A stretch of DNA of 64,000 nucleotides from Hennigella sp049177145 (GTDB lineage: Bacteria; Bacillota_I; Bacilli_A; Mycoplasmatales; Mycoplasmoidaceae). Under the pieces are notes generated by a model. It had not been told where the DNA came from. It ran no database searches and saw nothing but the letters and a program-made list of their open reading frames with translations. The stretch covers positions 186,001-250,000 of the forward strand of contig CP185406.1 in NCBI GenBank assembly GCA_049177145.1. Reading direction: 5' to 3'. This document shows, piece by piece, positions 18,873 through 29,772 of the stretch. Position 1 is the stretch's first letter; each line of letters starts with the position of its first letter. A program made the position numbers and the translations under genes.

Positions 18873-21657
18873 ATATTGCTTGAATTGGTACTTTTGCTGT
18901 TGTCATCCCGTTACTTATTTTTAGAACAATATCACCTGGAGTTTTATCACTACATACAATGATTAGTGCTTTACCAGCATATGTTTTGATTGTGGCGCGT
19001 CTGTCATTAGGGTGGAAAATGTTTGGGTTTTGTCATTTTTCATCCGTAGCTTGATCACCATTATCAACTCCTAGAACATGTCCAGGTCCTTCTCAAGAAA
19101 CTCCAAGTTCTTGTTGTGCATCTAAATCAGTAATTAAGTTACCATTACCATCAAGTAAATCAACAGTTACATAAGCTAATGATTTACCATCAGCTTTAAT
19201 TATTTTTTTATCTACACTCGGTTCAATTTGTCCTACTGTTTGTTCATCCATATGAACTAGTTTACTTAAACCTATGGTTTGAGAAATTAATTGTCCTTGT
19301 TCATCATATGCTTCAGCTGTAATTGTTTCTGCACCAACAGGATTAATAGCTAATCTTTTATATAAATTATGAGAATCAGCCGGTAGAGCAACCCGCTTAC
19401 AGTTAGTAGTATCTGTTATAGTTACATCAGTATCTAGATATACATGGTATTTGCCAGCTGCACGGCTTGTATCAGCATCTGATCTCTTAATTGTAGCAAC
19501 TTGTTGTCCATTACGTTTAATGACCACAGTTGGTGCATTTGAATAAATGTCAACTGGTGTAAATCCTGGAACTTCTCTTCAAGTAGGATATATATACATA
19601 TTGTTTTCATTTAATGAACCAACTAAATGCAATGTTGTTTCATCATTTCTTAAATTTGCACGATATAGGTAGTATGTGTCTTTTGGGAAACCACAAGTAT
19701 CAACAATACCAAAATATGAAGTATTAGGGTATGGTCATTCAACATCTGCAGGATCATCATCTTCACAGTTTCAACAATATGGTGATGGTTCACCAATATA
19801 GTCAAAACCAGTTCAGACAAATTGACCACCATAACCATCAAAATATAATGTTCGTCATAGTGCTTCAGAAGCTACATGTGTACCCAAAACATCATATGAT
19901 GAAACACGGAAATGTTTATCATGTGCTGGAAGACCTTTAAAGCTAATTGCCCCATAATATCCTCTAGAGTTTTGGGCACTAGCAGTTTCAGAACCATAAA
20001 CTCTGTCAAATTGCTCAAGCGCTGTTGATGTTACACTTACATCTTGATAGTTAAATCCAATTAAACCATTATTGTTATATAGTTGTAAGGCAATTTGACA
20101 TTTAGGATATCCTCTTTGATCCTTTTCTGGATCTTGTCCTGTATTTGGATTGCTTTCTAAAGCAATACCGCATCATCTTGTTGTGCTATGATCAAGATTT
20201 TTAGCAATGGTTTGCATTTCATCAGCATAACCAAGCATTTCATCCATGATTTGTTGTTTTTCTTCATCGGTAATATCTTGATCATGTCATTTACCTTCAT
20301 GTAATTCATTACCTAATGATCACATAAAGATTGAAGGACAGTTACGGTCACGCTTAACCATACTGTGTACAACAAAACTATGTCATTGCATATTTGGTGT
20401 AGCATCTATTAATTGGTTACCATAACCAATTTCTTTATCTCATGTTTGACCAAAGTCCATGTGTGTTTTAGAAAATTCTCAACCATCAAATGCTTCATCC
20501 ATTACATATAGACCTAGTTCATCACACATTCTTAGAAAATCTTGGTCTGGGCAGTTATGACTTGTTCTAACTGCATTCATACCCATTTCTTTCATAATGG
20601 TTAATTGACGATAAATAGCATCATTGTATGCTGCAGCACCTAATGCACCTTGATCATGGTGCAAACATACACCTTGAAGTTTAGTTAATTGTCCATTAAC
20701 TTTAAATCCTTCTTTGTCAAATTCAAAATATCTAAAACCAAATCTTGTTTCATATTGATCAACAACTTTGTCATCACAAACTACTTGTGTTTGGACATAA
20801 TAAAGATTTGGTGTTTTATCTGATCATAGTTTAGGATTATTAACTTTTAATGTTCCATTAAAGATAGAAGATTTTTGTTCAGCAACTCTCTTTTGTCCAG
20901 TTGAAACTCAATTAGTAACAGGACTACCTTTTGCATCAACTACTCTATTATTTACATAAACATCTTTTGCTTCGTTGTATGAGTTTTGCACTTCAACTTC
21001 TACACTAACAGTTCCGTCTTTACCTTTAGTTTCTTTTAAATTAGGTGTAGTAACATATGTTCCATTGTTAGCAACATGGATTTTGTCTAACACAGAGATG
21101 GTTACATCTCTATAAATACCAGATCCAGGATATCAACGACTAGATGTGATAAAATCATGTCTAACTGTAACATCTAATTTATTTATTGTTTTACCATCAG
21201 CTACAACATATTTGCTAATGTCAAAAGCAAATGGGTTGTAACCATATCTGTTATTACCAACTATTTGTCCATTAACTGTAACAGTAGTGTCATTGTATGC
21301 ACCATCAAAATTTAAGATGATAGTTGGATTATCTCTTTGTGGTAACACAAAGTCTTTGTGATAATAACCAACACCACCTGGTAAAAATCCTGTTGTACCA
21401 GATGATTTTCAATCTCTTAAATCACGATTACTATGTTTGAAATCTTGAATGATTGAAAAGTCATGGGGCAAATTAATAGTTTGCTCTTGTGTGTCTTCAT
21501 TTAATCTAAATGTTCAACCTTCATTTAAATTGATATTACGGTAAAACCCACCATGGGTTTGGTTATTTTCAACTGCGGCTACAACAATTGGAGGAACAAC
21601 AATAGTTATTCCCATACCGGAAGAAATTAAAATACAGCCTAATTTAAACTTTGTCAT
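18871..21657 (-). CDS. Secreted glycoside hydrolase family 2 protein (beta-galactosidase-like)
   Basis: This 928-residue protein has the GH2 layout: a sugar-binding jelly roll (YYHKDFVLP, NFDGAYNDTTVTVNG), an Ig-like domain, and a TIM barrel with GMNAVRTSHNCPDQDF and VMDEAFDGW. The acid/base Glu is in SLGNELHEG and a nucleophile-region Glu in FVWTGFDYIGEP. C-terminal beta domains resemble DUF4982 and an invasin/Big_1-like module. It probably cleaves terminal beta-galactose, though beta-glucuronidase or other GH2 activities are possible. The anchor (GITIVVPPIVVAAVE) matches those of GH97 and GxGYxYP. TATAAT is 8 nt before ATG. Many TGA codons are Trp. Confidence 0.9.
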
Positions 21658-21676
21658 ATATGGTTATTATATAAAT

Positions 21677-21701
21677 AAAAACTAGAGCTATGCTCTAGTT
21701 T
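21677..21701. repeat. CTAG-type hairpin between two divergent genes (ACTAGAGC-TAT-GCTCTAGT)
   Basis: Same design as the terminators on either side, but here GH2 reads leftward and the hydrolase rightward, so no gene ends here. It lies 5-10 bp from the -10 box of the GH2 gene. Its presence suggests it came with the gene border or has a role beyond termination. Confidence 0.75.
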
Positions 21702-21721
21702 AATCTTTAAATTTATAAATA

Positions 21722-21733
21722 TATAATGATTGT
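21722..21733 (+). promoter_or_regulatory. TATAAT box 6 nt before ATG (leaderless promoter)
   Basis: TATAAT at 21722-21727, GATTGT, then ATG at 21734. No Shine-Dalgarno is present. Confidence 0.6.
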
Positions 21734-22951
21734 ATGAAAAAGAATAAGATAAGCAAAATTATAGGAGTGGCTGCCGGACTTTCTGGCATAGCTGCTATTA
21801 CATCTTGTGGTTCAAAACAAGATTTTACAATAGTCAAAGACTATTTAATTGAAATGCCAACTTATAAATCAGTTGATTATGATTATGCTCAACAATGATT
21901 TAGAGAAAATCCAATCAGGGATGTTGGTGGTTGTTCAGCTGTAGCAAAGGATGTCGGTACCGACACAGAACATCGTGTTTTGGTTGGAAGAAACATGGAT
22001 TATTCATTTTCTAAAAAATGTGCATATATTATTCGAACCGATGAACCTGGCTTACATAAAACTTTAGGTTTTGCTTATGCAACCAATAAAGCTTCACCAG
22101 ATTTTGCATATGTAAAAGAACATGGAATAAGTGAAGAATGAAGAAAAATAGCTCCTTTTTTCTGCACAGACATCATTAATGATAAAGGTTTATATTGCGA
22201 AATTGATATGCGTAATATTGAGTATGATGCTAGCACCGGAGAAAATAAATTCTGATGTGAAGGGACAAACCCGGGCCTAGGCCATCCTGATGTGCACATG
22301 GTTGCCTTAACACGTTTTGTTGTTGGGCATTGCGATAATGTTACTGATGCTGTAACATATGTAAAAAACAACATTAATGTTTTTAATAAAGTTGATGAGT
22401 GAAACTTTTCATTCTTATTAGCTGATGCTACAGGTCATTATGGTGTGCTAGAATTTGATCATAATACTGTTCACTGAAATGACGGTGCAGACGGAGTAAA
22501 TTGTCAAACAAATTATTTTATCTCTCCTGAAATGGAAACAAGAAGTGAAAACAAATTTGGCATTGGACGTTGAAATTATTTAAGAGAAAAAATACCATAT
22601 GTAACTGATACTAAATCAATGTTCAACTTAATTAACCAACTAAGTTATTCAAATGTGTATAAAGGATGATGTTGTCCTTTTGATATGCGTAGTGAAGCAT
22701 CTGATTTTATGCCTGAAGATATTCCATATGAATGATTACTACCTAGCGATCAAAACCCAGACCATTTAAAAAGAGTTTACGAAGTAATTGATGCAAAATT
22801 AAAAGAGCTTGAAGAATTGCCTGAGACAGAAAGAAGAAAGCTATCTTGGTATTGACAATCAACATTTACTAACGTGGTTGACATATTTAATAGAACAATT
22901 CATATCAGAATGTTTGAAGATCCAAACTACGTCTTTGATTTTAAACTTTAA
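21734..22951 (+). CDS. Choloylglycine hydrolase-family (Ntn hydrolase) lipoprotein
   Basis: This 405-residue protein has a lipobox (AAITSC, Cys about 25). The mature part carries the family's nucleophile region GGCSAVAK (Cys near residue 58) followed by VGRNMDYSF (the Arg and Asp that bind the amide), and later Asn/Arg segments (NCQTNYF, FGIGRWNYL). Members hydrolyse linear amides: bile-salt conjugates, penicillin V or acyl-homoserine lactones. A bile-salt substrate would fit a gut host but is not proven. The catalytic Cys is internal, so the segment before it would have to be removed to free an N-terminal nucleophile, or the enzyme works differently. Ten or so TGA codons are Trp. Confidence 0.85.
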
Positions 22952-22953
22952 AT

Positions 22954-22978
22954 AAAAACTAGGACTTTTGCCCTAGTA
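22954..22978. terminator. CTAG-type hairpin (ACTAGG...CCTAGT)
   Basis: Between the convergent hydrolase and lipoprotein genes. The loop (ACTTTTGC) is longer than in its relatives. Confidence 0.8.
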
Positions 22979-23001
22979 ATATTTAAAATGATTTAGATTA
23001 A

Positions 23002-24537
23002 CTATATGCAAAAGCAAGGAGCGACACATTTTTTAGTTTGGTTAACGGCTGCTATTGCATATACTCCACCATCGCCACTAACGTATCACGAACAATCCGG
23101 ATACTGACTAGTTGGAAAAGTTGGTGAAGACAATCAATATTCTCTAGCTGCTGGAGTACTAAAACAATCTTTACGGCAAAGACATTCATAAAGAGAGGAT
23201 ACATCAAGAGTATGATCATTTATATACTTGAATGTTTCGTTTTGTTGTTCTGGATCAGGTTGGGCATAATATTGATATTGTCTATCTACATCACCTAATT
23301 GTCCTTCTTGACAATACAAGTCTTTTTTTGCTTGTGCATCATCACCAACAATAACTTCAGAAGTATTTATTCCTATAGTTGAGAAAAGATTAGAAAAAGT
23401 TGGAATAAATATTTTTACTGGTTTGTAAACTGAATGATATTGAGGACTTTGTTCAATTGTCTCATCATAAACATTTACACCACGGTACACACTTTTAATA
23501 TTATTCATTAACAATTTGTTCTCATCTTTAATGATAGTTTGAACACTTCGATGTTCAGTAGATTCTTGACTAGAAGCATATCATGCAACATCGTTATCCT
23601 CACTATTTAAAGCATTTTCTAGTGTGCTTTCTCAATAATTTTGATTCGAAGCTTCACTATTTCATTCGATTTCTAAACCTATTCCACGGTCTTGACCACT
23701 AACTACACTTTCAAATTGGAAAGTCAATGTAACTGGTTTAGTGCTATCTTTATCAGTATAATCTTGGTTTATACCAACAACTCTAACTTTATGATCATAA
23801 CCATTCAAATTAATTGTTCTAGTTAAACCAATAAATTCTTCTGGTTCTTTTCCATAGGCATTTTTTAAAGCATCAATTCCTAGATTAGCATAATAGCACA
23901 CAGTTTCTCAAGAGTCTTGTGTATGACCAACATCATCAAAATGTTGTGCAATTGGAGAATCAGTGTGTGTTAAACCAATACGGACATCACCAGTAATATA
24001 TTGCGCAAGTATTGTTAAAGTTGCAATATGTTGATCATCTTGATCAACAGTAAAAGTGTAGTTAGTTATACCCACATCTCCAACAGTTACAGTGTACAAA
24101 CTACCAGTTGTCATTTCCTCAGCATTAGAAGTAATTTCAATCTCTAATTTTTCATTAGGTTTAGCTATTGTTTTGTTAATTACATAACCGTCTTCTTTTG
24201 GATTAAATAGGATTACAGAATAGCCTTCCTTGATTCACTTTGCATATAGAACCAACTTAGCTGTTACAGGTGTTTCAAAATCATATGGTTCACCTGTGCA
24301 TTCTCGGTTAGTATACCAATTGTCAAAGATATAATTTTCTCTTGTTGGATTTGTTGGTCTTGTAACTTTTTCACCAACATTAACTTTTTGTGAATTAACA
24401 TACGACCCACCATTTGACTGAAATTCCACTTCACACACACTATCTTCACTAGATTTTTCTCCACAGCTTACCAAACTAATAAGTGGCATACTAGCGGTTG
24501 CTATAAGCGTAGGAATTAAAATACGTATTTTTTTCAT
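23002..24537 (-). CDS. Surface lipoprotein with InlB-type repeat and DUF6273-like C-terminus
   Basis: This 511-residue protein has a lipobox (LISLVSC, Cys about 25). One Listeria-Bacteroides (Flg_new/InlB B) repeat covers about residues 35-102 (VEFQSNGGSYVNS ... YDFETPVTAKLVLYAKW). A beta domain follows, then a DUF6273-like region ending YWLSSPT ... KKCVAPCFCI. It is a paralog of the lipoprotein at 13.4-14.9 kb in the C-terminal half only, so N-terminal domains have been swapped. Unlike its neighbours it has a ribosome-binding site (GAGGT) and a ~24 nt leader. Likely role: adhesion or ligand binding at the surface. Confidence 0.82.
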
Positions 24538-24567
24538 GTAATACCTCTTTCACTATCATTATAAAAG

Positions 24568-24598
24568 AAAAAAACTAGGAGCTTCCCCCTAGTTTTTT
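24568..24598. terminator. CTAG-type hairpin beside 5S copy 1
   Basis: ACTAGG...CCTAGT with flanking A and T runs, between the extra 5S copy (24606-24708) and the promoter of the lipoprotein gene starting at 24537. The arrangement 5S, 8 nt, hairpin is the same as at the end of the true rRNA operon. Confidence 0.85.
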
Positions 24599-24605
24599 CA
24601 TTAAA

Positions 24606-24708
24606 GCAACGTCTTTCTATTCTCCCCTATTGGTACATTCGACTTCATAGGGCTTGACTTCTGTGTTCGGGATGAAAACAGGTATTTCCCCTACAATATT
24701 AACGCTGC
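24606..24708 (-). pseudogene. Extra 5S rRNA copy with upstream spacer (copy 1)
   Basis: By eye 24606-24751 matches the real 5S and its 23S-5S spacer at 32753-32898 except for six substitutions. Four are clustered (CAGCGGGT to CTATTGGT), weakening a stem, and two change GATGGGAAC to GATGAAAAC. No 16S or 23S is attached. On the upstream side it is fused to a truncated gene fragment. It might still be transcribed by readthrough, but more likely it is a duplicated operon end. Confidence 0.85.
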
Positions 24709-24751
24709 AAAACATTTGAAATGTCTTTGCAAGTTTTATAAAACCAACAAT

Positions 24752-25025
24752 TTTTAACAAAAAGTTCTGCTTTTTGTTTTTGTTGGACAATTAAACCTTG
24801 CAATGATTGGAAGGTTGTGTTCATGTCATCTCTTACTTCATCATCAAATGCACTTAAATCAATAACAGTAATAGTATCAGCTATAGCTGGTGTATGGAAA
24901 TAAACATTTTGATCATGAATTAGTTTTTCATCAGATTATTTACTACAACTAGTAGCTAAACTAGCTGTTGTTAGAATTGTTAAGGGGGCTAACCCACTTA
25001 AAATAATTGAAGATAATTTTTTCAT
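24752..25025 (-). pseudogene. Broken lipoprotein gene: signal peptide + stop + GxGYxYP N-terminal fragment, cut by 5S copy
   Basis: The start (ATG at 25025, 10 bp after the S37 peptidase stop) encodes a lipoprotein signal peptide ending ASLATSCSK, followed by an in-frame TAA. In the same frame the next ~60 codons read HDQNVYFHTP..ADTITVIDLS and QSLQGLIVQ, closely matching the N-terminal region of the GxGYxYP protein at 16.8 kb. The similarity stops exactly where the 5S spacer copy begins. This is the remains of a lipoprotein version of that enzyme, truncated by the recombination that brought the 5S copy. Confidence 0.8.
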
Positions 25026-25034
25026 ACTTTGCCC

Positions 25035-26510
25035 CTATTTTTCTAATTCTTGTTGGATCAAACCTCAAATTTGGTCAGATTCACTTTTATTTAATTCAAC
25101 GATTCTTGCACGGTGAGAACGGGCATAAGGGTTTATTGCATCATTACCAATATATTCATGGATGGTTTCAGAACCATCTTGAGTTAAATTAGTTAAACTC
25201 ATACTTGTTCAAGGATCACATGAACCATATATCATGAAGATACCTGTTTGTGTAGTATTTTTGTATCAAGAATTAAGATTTGCTTGGAAAACAGAGTCAT
25301 ATGTTCAAGCCTCAAGATGATCCTGCAATAAACAAAGGTTAAATCATAAACCTTGTTCATCAGATTCCTTAGTATCAAAATTTGATCGACTGATAGTATA
25401 TTTATTAGACAATGTGTTAACATAGTTAATTAAATAATTAAAAGCAATTTTATGTTCGCCCATTTGTTTATATGCTTGAATGTAATATGCATAACCATTA
25501 CGATTAGTAACATCAAAACCACTTGGACTTGATAAATCAGAAAGGATTTCGTAGAATCTTTTTTCTTTTTGTTCCCCTTCAGGTAAATCATTAAAGTCTT
25601 TTAATTGCTTTAAATCTTCTTCATATTGTCAGAATGTAACACCAGCTTCACCAACACAAGTTTCATAAGCTTTTTCAAGGTTATCCATAAAATAAGAAGT
25701 AAAGTCAGCATGGCTAACTTCTATTAGGTTTTGAACATCTGGTATGAAATATTTTTGTAAAATATTTGCTTTATTTACAATTCCATAACCAAGAAATTGC
25801 GCAAGGTTTTTATCATAGTCTTGTGATATTGGTGCTCTTTCTGTATGACTGCGGAAAGTCAAGTTATACATTGCTGTCTCAGCACGATCGTTTGCTCGTG
25901 GAGCAACATATGAAACATAAACATCAAAATCCTTCTCTAACATTGCTTGGGCATTAACAGTAAAGCCACCTTTACTTGAACCAGCCATAATTCATTTACC
26001 AGTAAAAACTTCTTTGAAGCTAGTCATGATATGATGGAAATCTTTAGCAGCATTTTCAGCCGTTAAATAATCTCAATAGTCTTTTGTATAGTCACTAATA
26101 TCACTTGGACATGAATCACCAAAGAAACGATATTCAGGACGTAGTGTATTACCATTAAAGTGTGAAGCTGTTTCCAAATCGTTATAACGATTTGGTACTA
26201 AATCCTGTAGTTGATAACCACGGACAAACATTTCATTAACGGCATCATATCCAGCAAAACTAAATCTAACTCTTTGGTTAAAAGTACCAAGACTAGGATC
26301 TCTTCATGATATTGGTTGTTCAAATCATAAGTCATAAACCTTACGATCGGTAAAATCAACATGAATTCTCTCAACTTTAATAACACCTTCTAATTTAACT
26401 AAAGTTTCATAGACTTCATCAGTTTTATCTTTTTTATTGCAACCAGTAAAACTGGCAAGTGGAGCTATTGCAATAGCTAATGTAGTTGGTAATAGTAATA
26501 TCTTTCTCAT
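25035..26510 (-). CDS. Peptidase S37-like (PS-10 family) lipoprotein
   Basis: This 491-residue protein has a lipobox (ASFTGC, Cys about 24). The serine nucleophile motif GSSKGG (near residue 176) and RVRFSFAGYDAVNEMF..GYQL upstream fit the PS-10/S37 family of alpha/beta-hydrolase peptidases, which include prolyl tripeptidyl aminopeptidases of Streptomyces. A C-terminal segment with MIYGSCDPWTS probably supplies the acid and RSHRARI the His. It would release short peptides outside the cell for uptake. TATAAT is 8 nt before ATG. Many TGA codons are Trp. Confidence 0.78.
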
Positions 26511-26528
26511 ATATTTAAATTATAAAAG

Positions 26529-26554
26529 AAAAAACTAGGGTTATACCCTAGTTT
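26529..26554. terminator. CTAG-type hairpin (ACTAGGGT-TAT-ACCCTAGT)
   Basis: Between the stop of the amidohydrolase gene and the -10 box of the S37 peptidase gene. Confidence 0.85.
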
Positions 26555-26564
26555 ATTCTTAATT

Positions 26565-28406
26565 TTATGCTTGTTTTGGTCAAACTTTTTGGCCATCAAC
26601 AATTGTTGCAGTTAATTTTGCTTTTAATATATCATCAAGATCACAATTAATTAAATCAGTGTCAAAGATTGTGAAGTTAGCAACTTTACCCTTTTCTATT
26701 GAACCTAATTCATCTTCTACACCAAATTCATAAGCTACATTAGTTGTCATAGCTTTGATTGATTCTCGACGATCTTTTACATATTCATCTTCATAATTAG
26801 TTCTTCGTGAATCGTATTCTAGTTCTTCGCTTTCATCTCATCATAGTTTTCTAGATGAAGCTAAATAGATTGATGATTGGATACAACCAACTTCTTCTTC
26901 GTGAGGAAGTAATGTAGAAACTGGGTTGTCTGTATGATAAACACAAGGAATTCCTTTATTTATTAAAGTTTGGAATGGATAACAAGCATGTTGTCTTTCT
27001 AAACCTAAATGTTCTTCTTCAAGTTGTTTATATGCTGGTTCCATTGGTGTTCATAATGGAGCAACAGCACCAATAACATTGCAATCTTTCATTTTCTGAA
27101 TAGTTTCATCTGTTACTAATTGCAAGTGTAAGATTGTGTTTCTCATGTCCTTAGTTTCAGGATGTTTCTCTTGAACAGACTCGATTGTGTTAATTGCTAA
27201 TGCTGAAGCAGCATCACCAATAGCATGGAAATGAACAGGCATACCATAGGTATTACTCAATTCAACAATATGTTCTAATTGATCATGATTGTCTTCTCAA
27301 CGGTCTGTACCATAACTATCTTCATCATCAGTATATGGTTGAGTTAACAAAGCTGTTGCACCTTCAACAGTTCCATCAATAAACACTTTAGTTCCAATTA
27401 ATTTAAAGTGTTCAGAGTTATATTCATTAGCTAATGCTAATGTTTGATAAACTAATAGGTCTTGTATAAAATCAGGGAAGAACTCAATGATATAGTTATT
27501 TCCATATATTCTTAGTTTTAGCTCATTATTTAAACTCATTTGTCCTAGAGTTTCAATAAGTGGTGCATATTCAGGCATATCAAATACAGAACCATCTAAG
27601 TTGAACATTGCTCCATCATTTACTGCTGTAAAACCTTGACTAAATTCATAATCTTCAAGTTCATGAAAAGCAGTTCTAAATTCATCTGCTGAGTGAGGAA
27701 TAATTGCATTAACTAAAACATGCATGTCATCTTGCATAACACCGGTTGGTTCTCCAGCATTTGGGTCACCCTCAGGGAAAACATTGATCATTTGATGATC
27801 AGGATCATAATAATCAACAAAGTCTTTATCAATACCTAAATCATCTAATACTTGTTTATTTACTCATACAGTATGCAAATCTTCTGAGTTTAGAACAACT
27901 CATTTTGCACCAATGCCTAAATCTTCAAAATAATGATAATCTGGATCTTGAATTCTGCCCTCTATTTCTTGTCTTTGTCATCCAGTTCCAACATAACATG
28001 TAGAATCTGGGTTGTCATCTATTCAGTCTTGAAGTTTATCAATACATTCCTCATATGAGTCACTATTTAACATTTGGAACTCTAAAGTTCTTTGTGTAGC
28101 TATTTTATGAGCATGAGCATGACCATCCATAAAGCCGGGGTAGATGGTGTCATCGCCATAATCTACAACTTTTGTATTTTTATTTTTATATTTGTTATAT
28201 GCTTCTTTCTTAGAACCAACAAATTCAATATGGCCATCTTTAACAACAATTGCTTTAGCTGATGGATTGTTTGGATCCATTGTTTCCACATTACCAAGCA
28301 AAATGGTATTTTTTTCTCCATCTTTTTTACTACAAGAAACCATAGCCATATTTGATATAGCTATTGTTGGAAATAAAAGCGTACTTATTAATAATTTCTT
28401 TTTCAT
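26565..28406 (-). CDS. YtcJ-like metal-dependent amidohydrolase lipoprotein
   Basis: This 613-residue protein has a lipobox (NMAMVSC, Cys about 25). The amidohydrolase signature is present in order: GNVETMDPN..A, YPGFMDGHAHAH (metal-binding HxH), KVFIDGTVEGATA, VHFHAIGDAA, HLQLV, YHTDNPVS and a C-terminal LGSIEKGKVANF. This is the YtcJ/LAF3-type branch, usually cytoplasmic and of unclear substrate; a lipid-anchored form is unusual. It probably hydrolyses an amide or imide outside the cell. TATAAT is 9 nt before ATG. Confidence 0.85.
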
Positions 28407-28425
28407 AATGTTTATATTATAAAAG

Positions 28426-28455
28426 AAAAAACTAGGGGTTTCCCCCTAGTTTTTC
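28426..28455. terminator. CTAG-type hairpin (ACTAGGGG-TTT-CCCCTAGT) beside 5S copy 2
   Basis: Perfect stem between the 5S remnant and the amidohydrolase promoter, in the same arrangement as at 24568 and 32716. Confidence 0.85.
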
Positions 28456-28462
28456 CATTAAA

Positions 28463-28505
28463 GCAACGTCTTTCTATTCTCCCCTGTTGGGTACATTATT
28501 AACGC
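28463..28505 (-). pseudogene. Internally deleted 5S rRNA remnant (copy 2)
   Basis: GCAACGTCTTTCTATTCTCC through GTACATT matches the 3' third of 5S, then the sequence jumps to ATTAACGC from near the 5' end, with about 60 nt missing. A small hairpin (GCAAC-TTAT-GTTGC) and the stop of the next gene follow. It cannot form a working 5S RNA. Confidence 0.8.
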
Positions 28506-28534
28506 GAGCAACTTATGTTGCGTGCCGGTTGGGT

Positions 28535-29764
28535 TTATTTATTAAATAACATTTTTTCTAGAATTCCAAATGGGTTATTTCTGTCGGGGGCATTTTCTTC
28601 TTTTCTTAATTGGAGTTTTTGTTCCTCAGTCTTAATTATTTCGTCCTTTTGGTTAGCTAATCATTCAGTTGACGGGTAATTTAATTTTATTAATTCAAAC
28701 TGATTTGTTTTAATTAAATCAAAAAATTGATCAAGACTAATGAAATTAATTTTTGTTTTTATTTTTTTTGCATACTCAAGTCTTGGGCAATCAACTAATT
28801 GTCATTTGTCATTTCTAACATTGCATTTAACAAATACATTTGCTTCTTTAACATTTTGCGTATATCGCCCACCATTCTCATAAATTGTTTTCAACACATT
28901 AGCAAATTGTCTAGGGTTTTGTTCTTCTCATAACAATGTAAAAATAAAAGTTTTACCTTTTAAATAACCTTCTGATGATCTAAGAGACTCTAGATATTTA
29001 ATATAGTATGGAAAAATTCTTGTTTGTTCAGGCGTGCCTGATGCGCCTAATAATTCTCATGGATCTTTTTGATATGTATTGTTTCATTTATAATTGTTGA
29101 TTGTTTGATTTTTTTCTCTATTCATTTCAACAAATTGTTGTTCAATTTTTGTATGACACAATTTTAATTTGGATTTTTTATCTAATGCTTCTCATTCCTT
29201 TAAAAAGCTATCAGCTGATTCCAGAAGATTGCTACCAATTGTTGTTAAATTAGAAAAATTTTCAATATTTTTTAATACCTCATCTAATAAAGTAATAGAT
29301 GACTTTTTATTTTGAACTTCATTAAAAACCTGATTTTGGTAATTATTTGTTGGAATCATTTTAATATATTCTTTTACAACACCATGGAAAGAAAATTGTA
29401 AATGATCAAATCCAAAAAATAAAACATTAGAATTGAATTTTTCACGAGGATTATAGCCGATTTTTAAATTTGTACATTTAACGTTATTAACAAATTTCAG
29501 AACCTTAAATAAGCATGAATTTTTAAAAATATACTCATCTGAACAAACGTCCACAGGCTTAATGTCTGTTTGCTTAACATAACCATTTATTAATGACATG
29601 CAAATCAAATACAAAAGAACATCTTCTTCCGTTTTGATTTCCATATAAGCTAATATATATCAACACTTAAGTGCTACCTTGTAGTCAACTTCTTGAGGCA
29701 GATCATTATTTTTATTTTTAACACTAGTTTTAAATAAAAGATTTATAAGTTCATTTATTTTCAT
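28535..29764 (-). CDS. Hypothetical protein with C-terminal BRCT-like domain
   Basis: This 409-residue soluble protein has an N-terminal 250 residues without familiar motifs. Residues around 270-365 look like a BRCT domain: LKGKTFIFTLL, then a helix ending in ENGGRYTQNVKEANVFV, then a Trp-containing strand and YAKKIKTKINFISLDQF. BRCT domains bind DNA ends, phosphopeptides or other BRCTs, as in NAD-dependent ligase. It follows the ABC ATPase gene by 8 bp, so it is co-transcribed with an importer, an odd partner. The ATG at 29764 is preferred over the internal one at 29644 because the frame stays open and a plausible ribosome-binding site precedes it. Confidence 0.65.
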
Positions 29765-29772
29765 ATTTTCTC

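Noticed and set aside
24606..24708. Second functional 5S gene
   Set aside because: Six substitutions, two clusters of which disturb paired or conserved positions, and no own promoter or 16S/23S; more likely a duplicated operon end. Not fully excluded.
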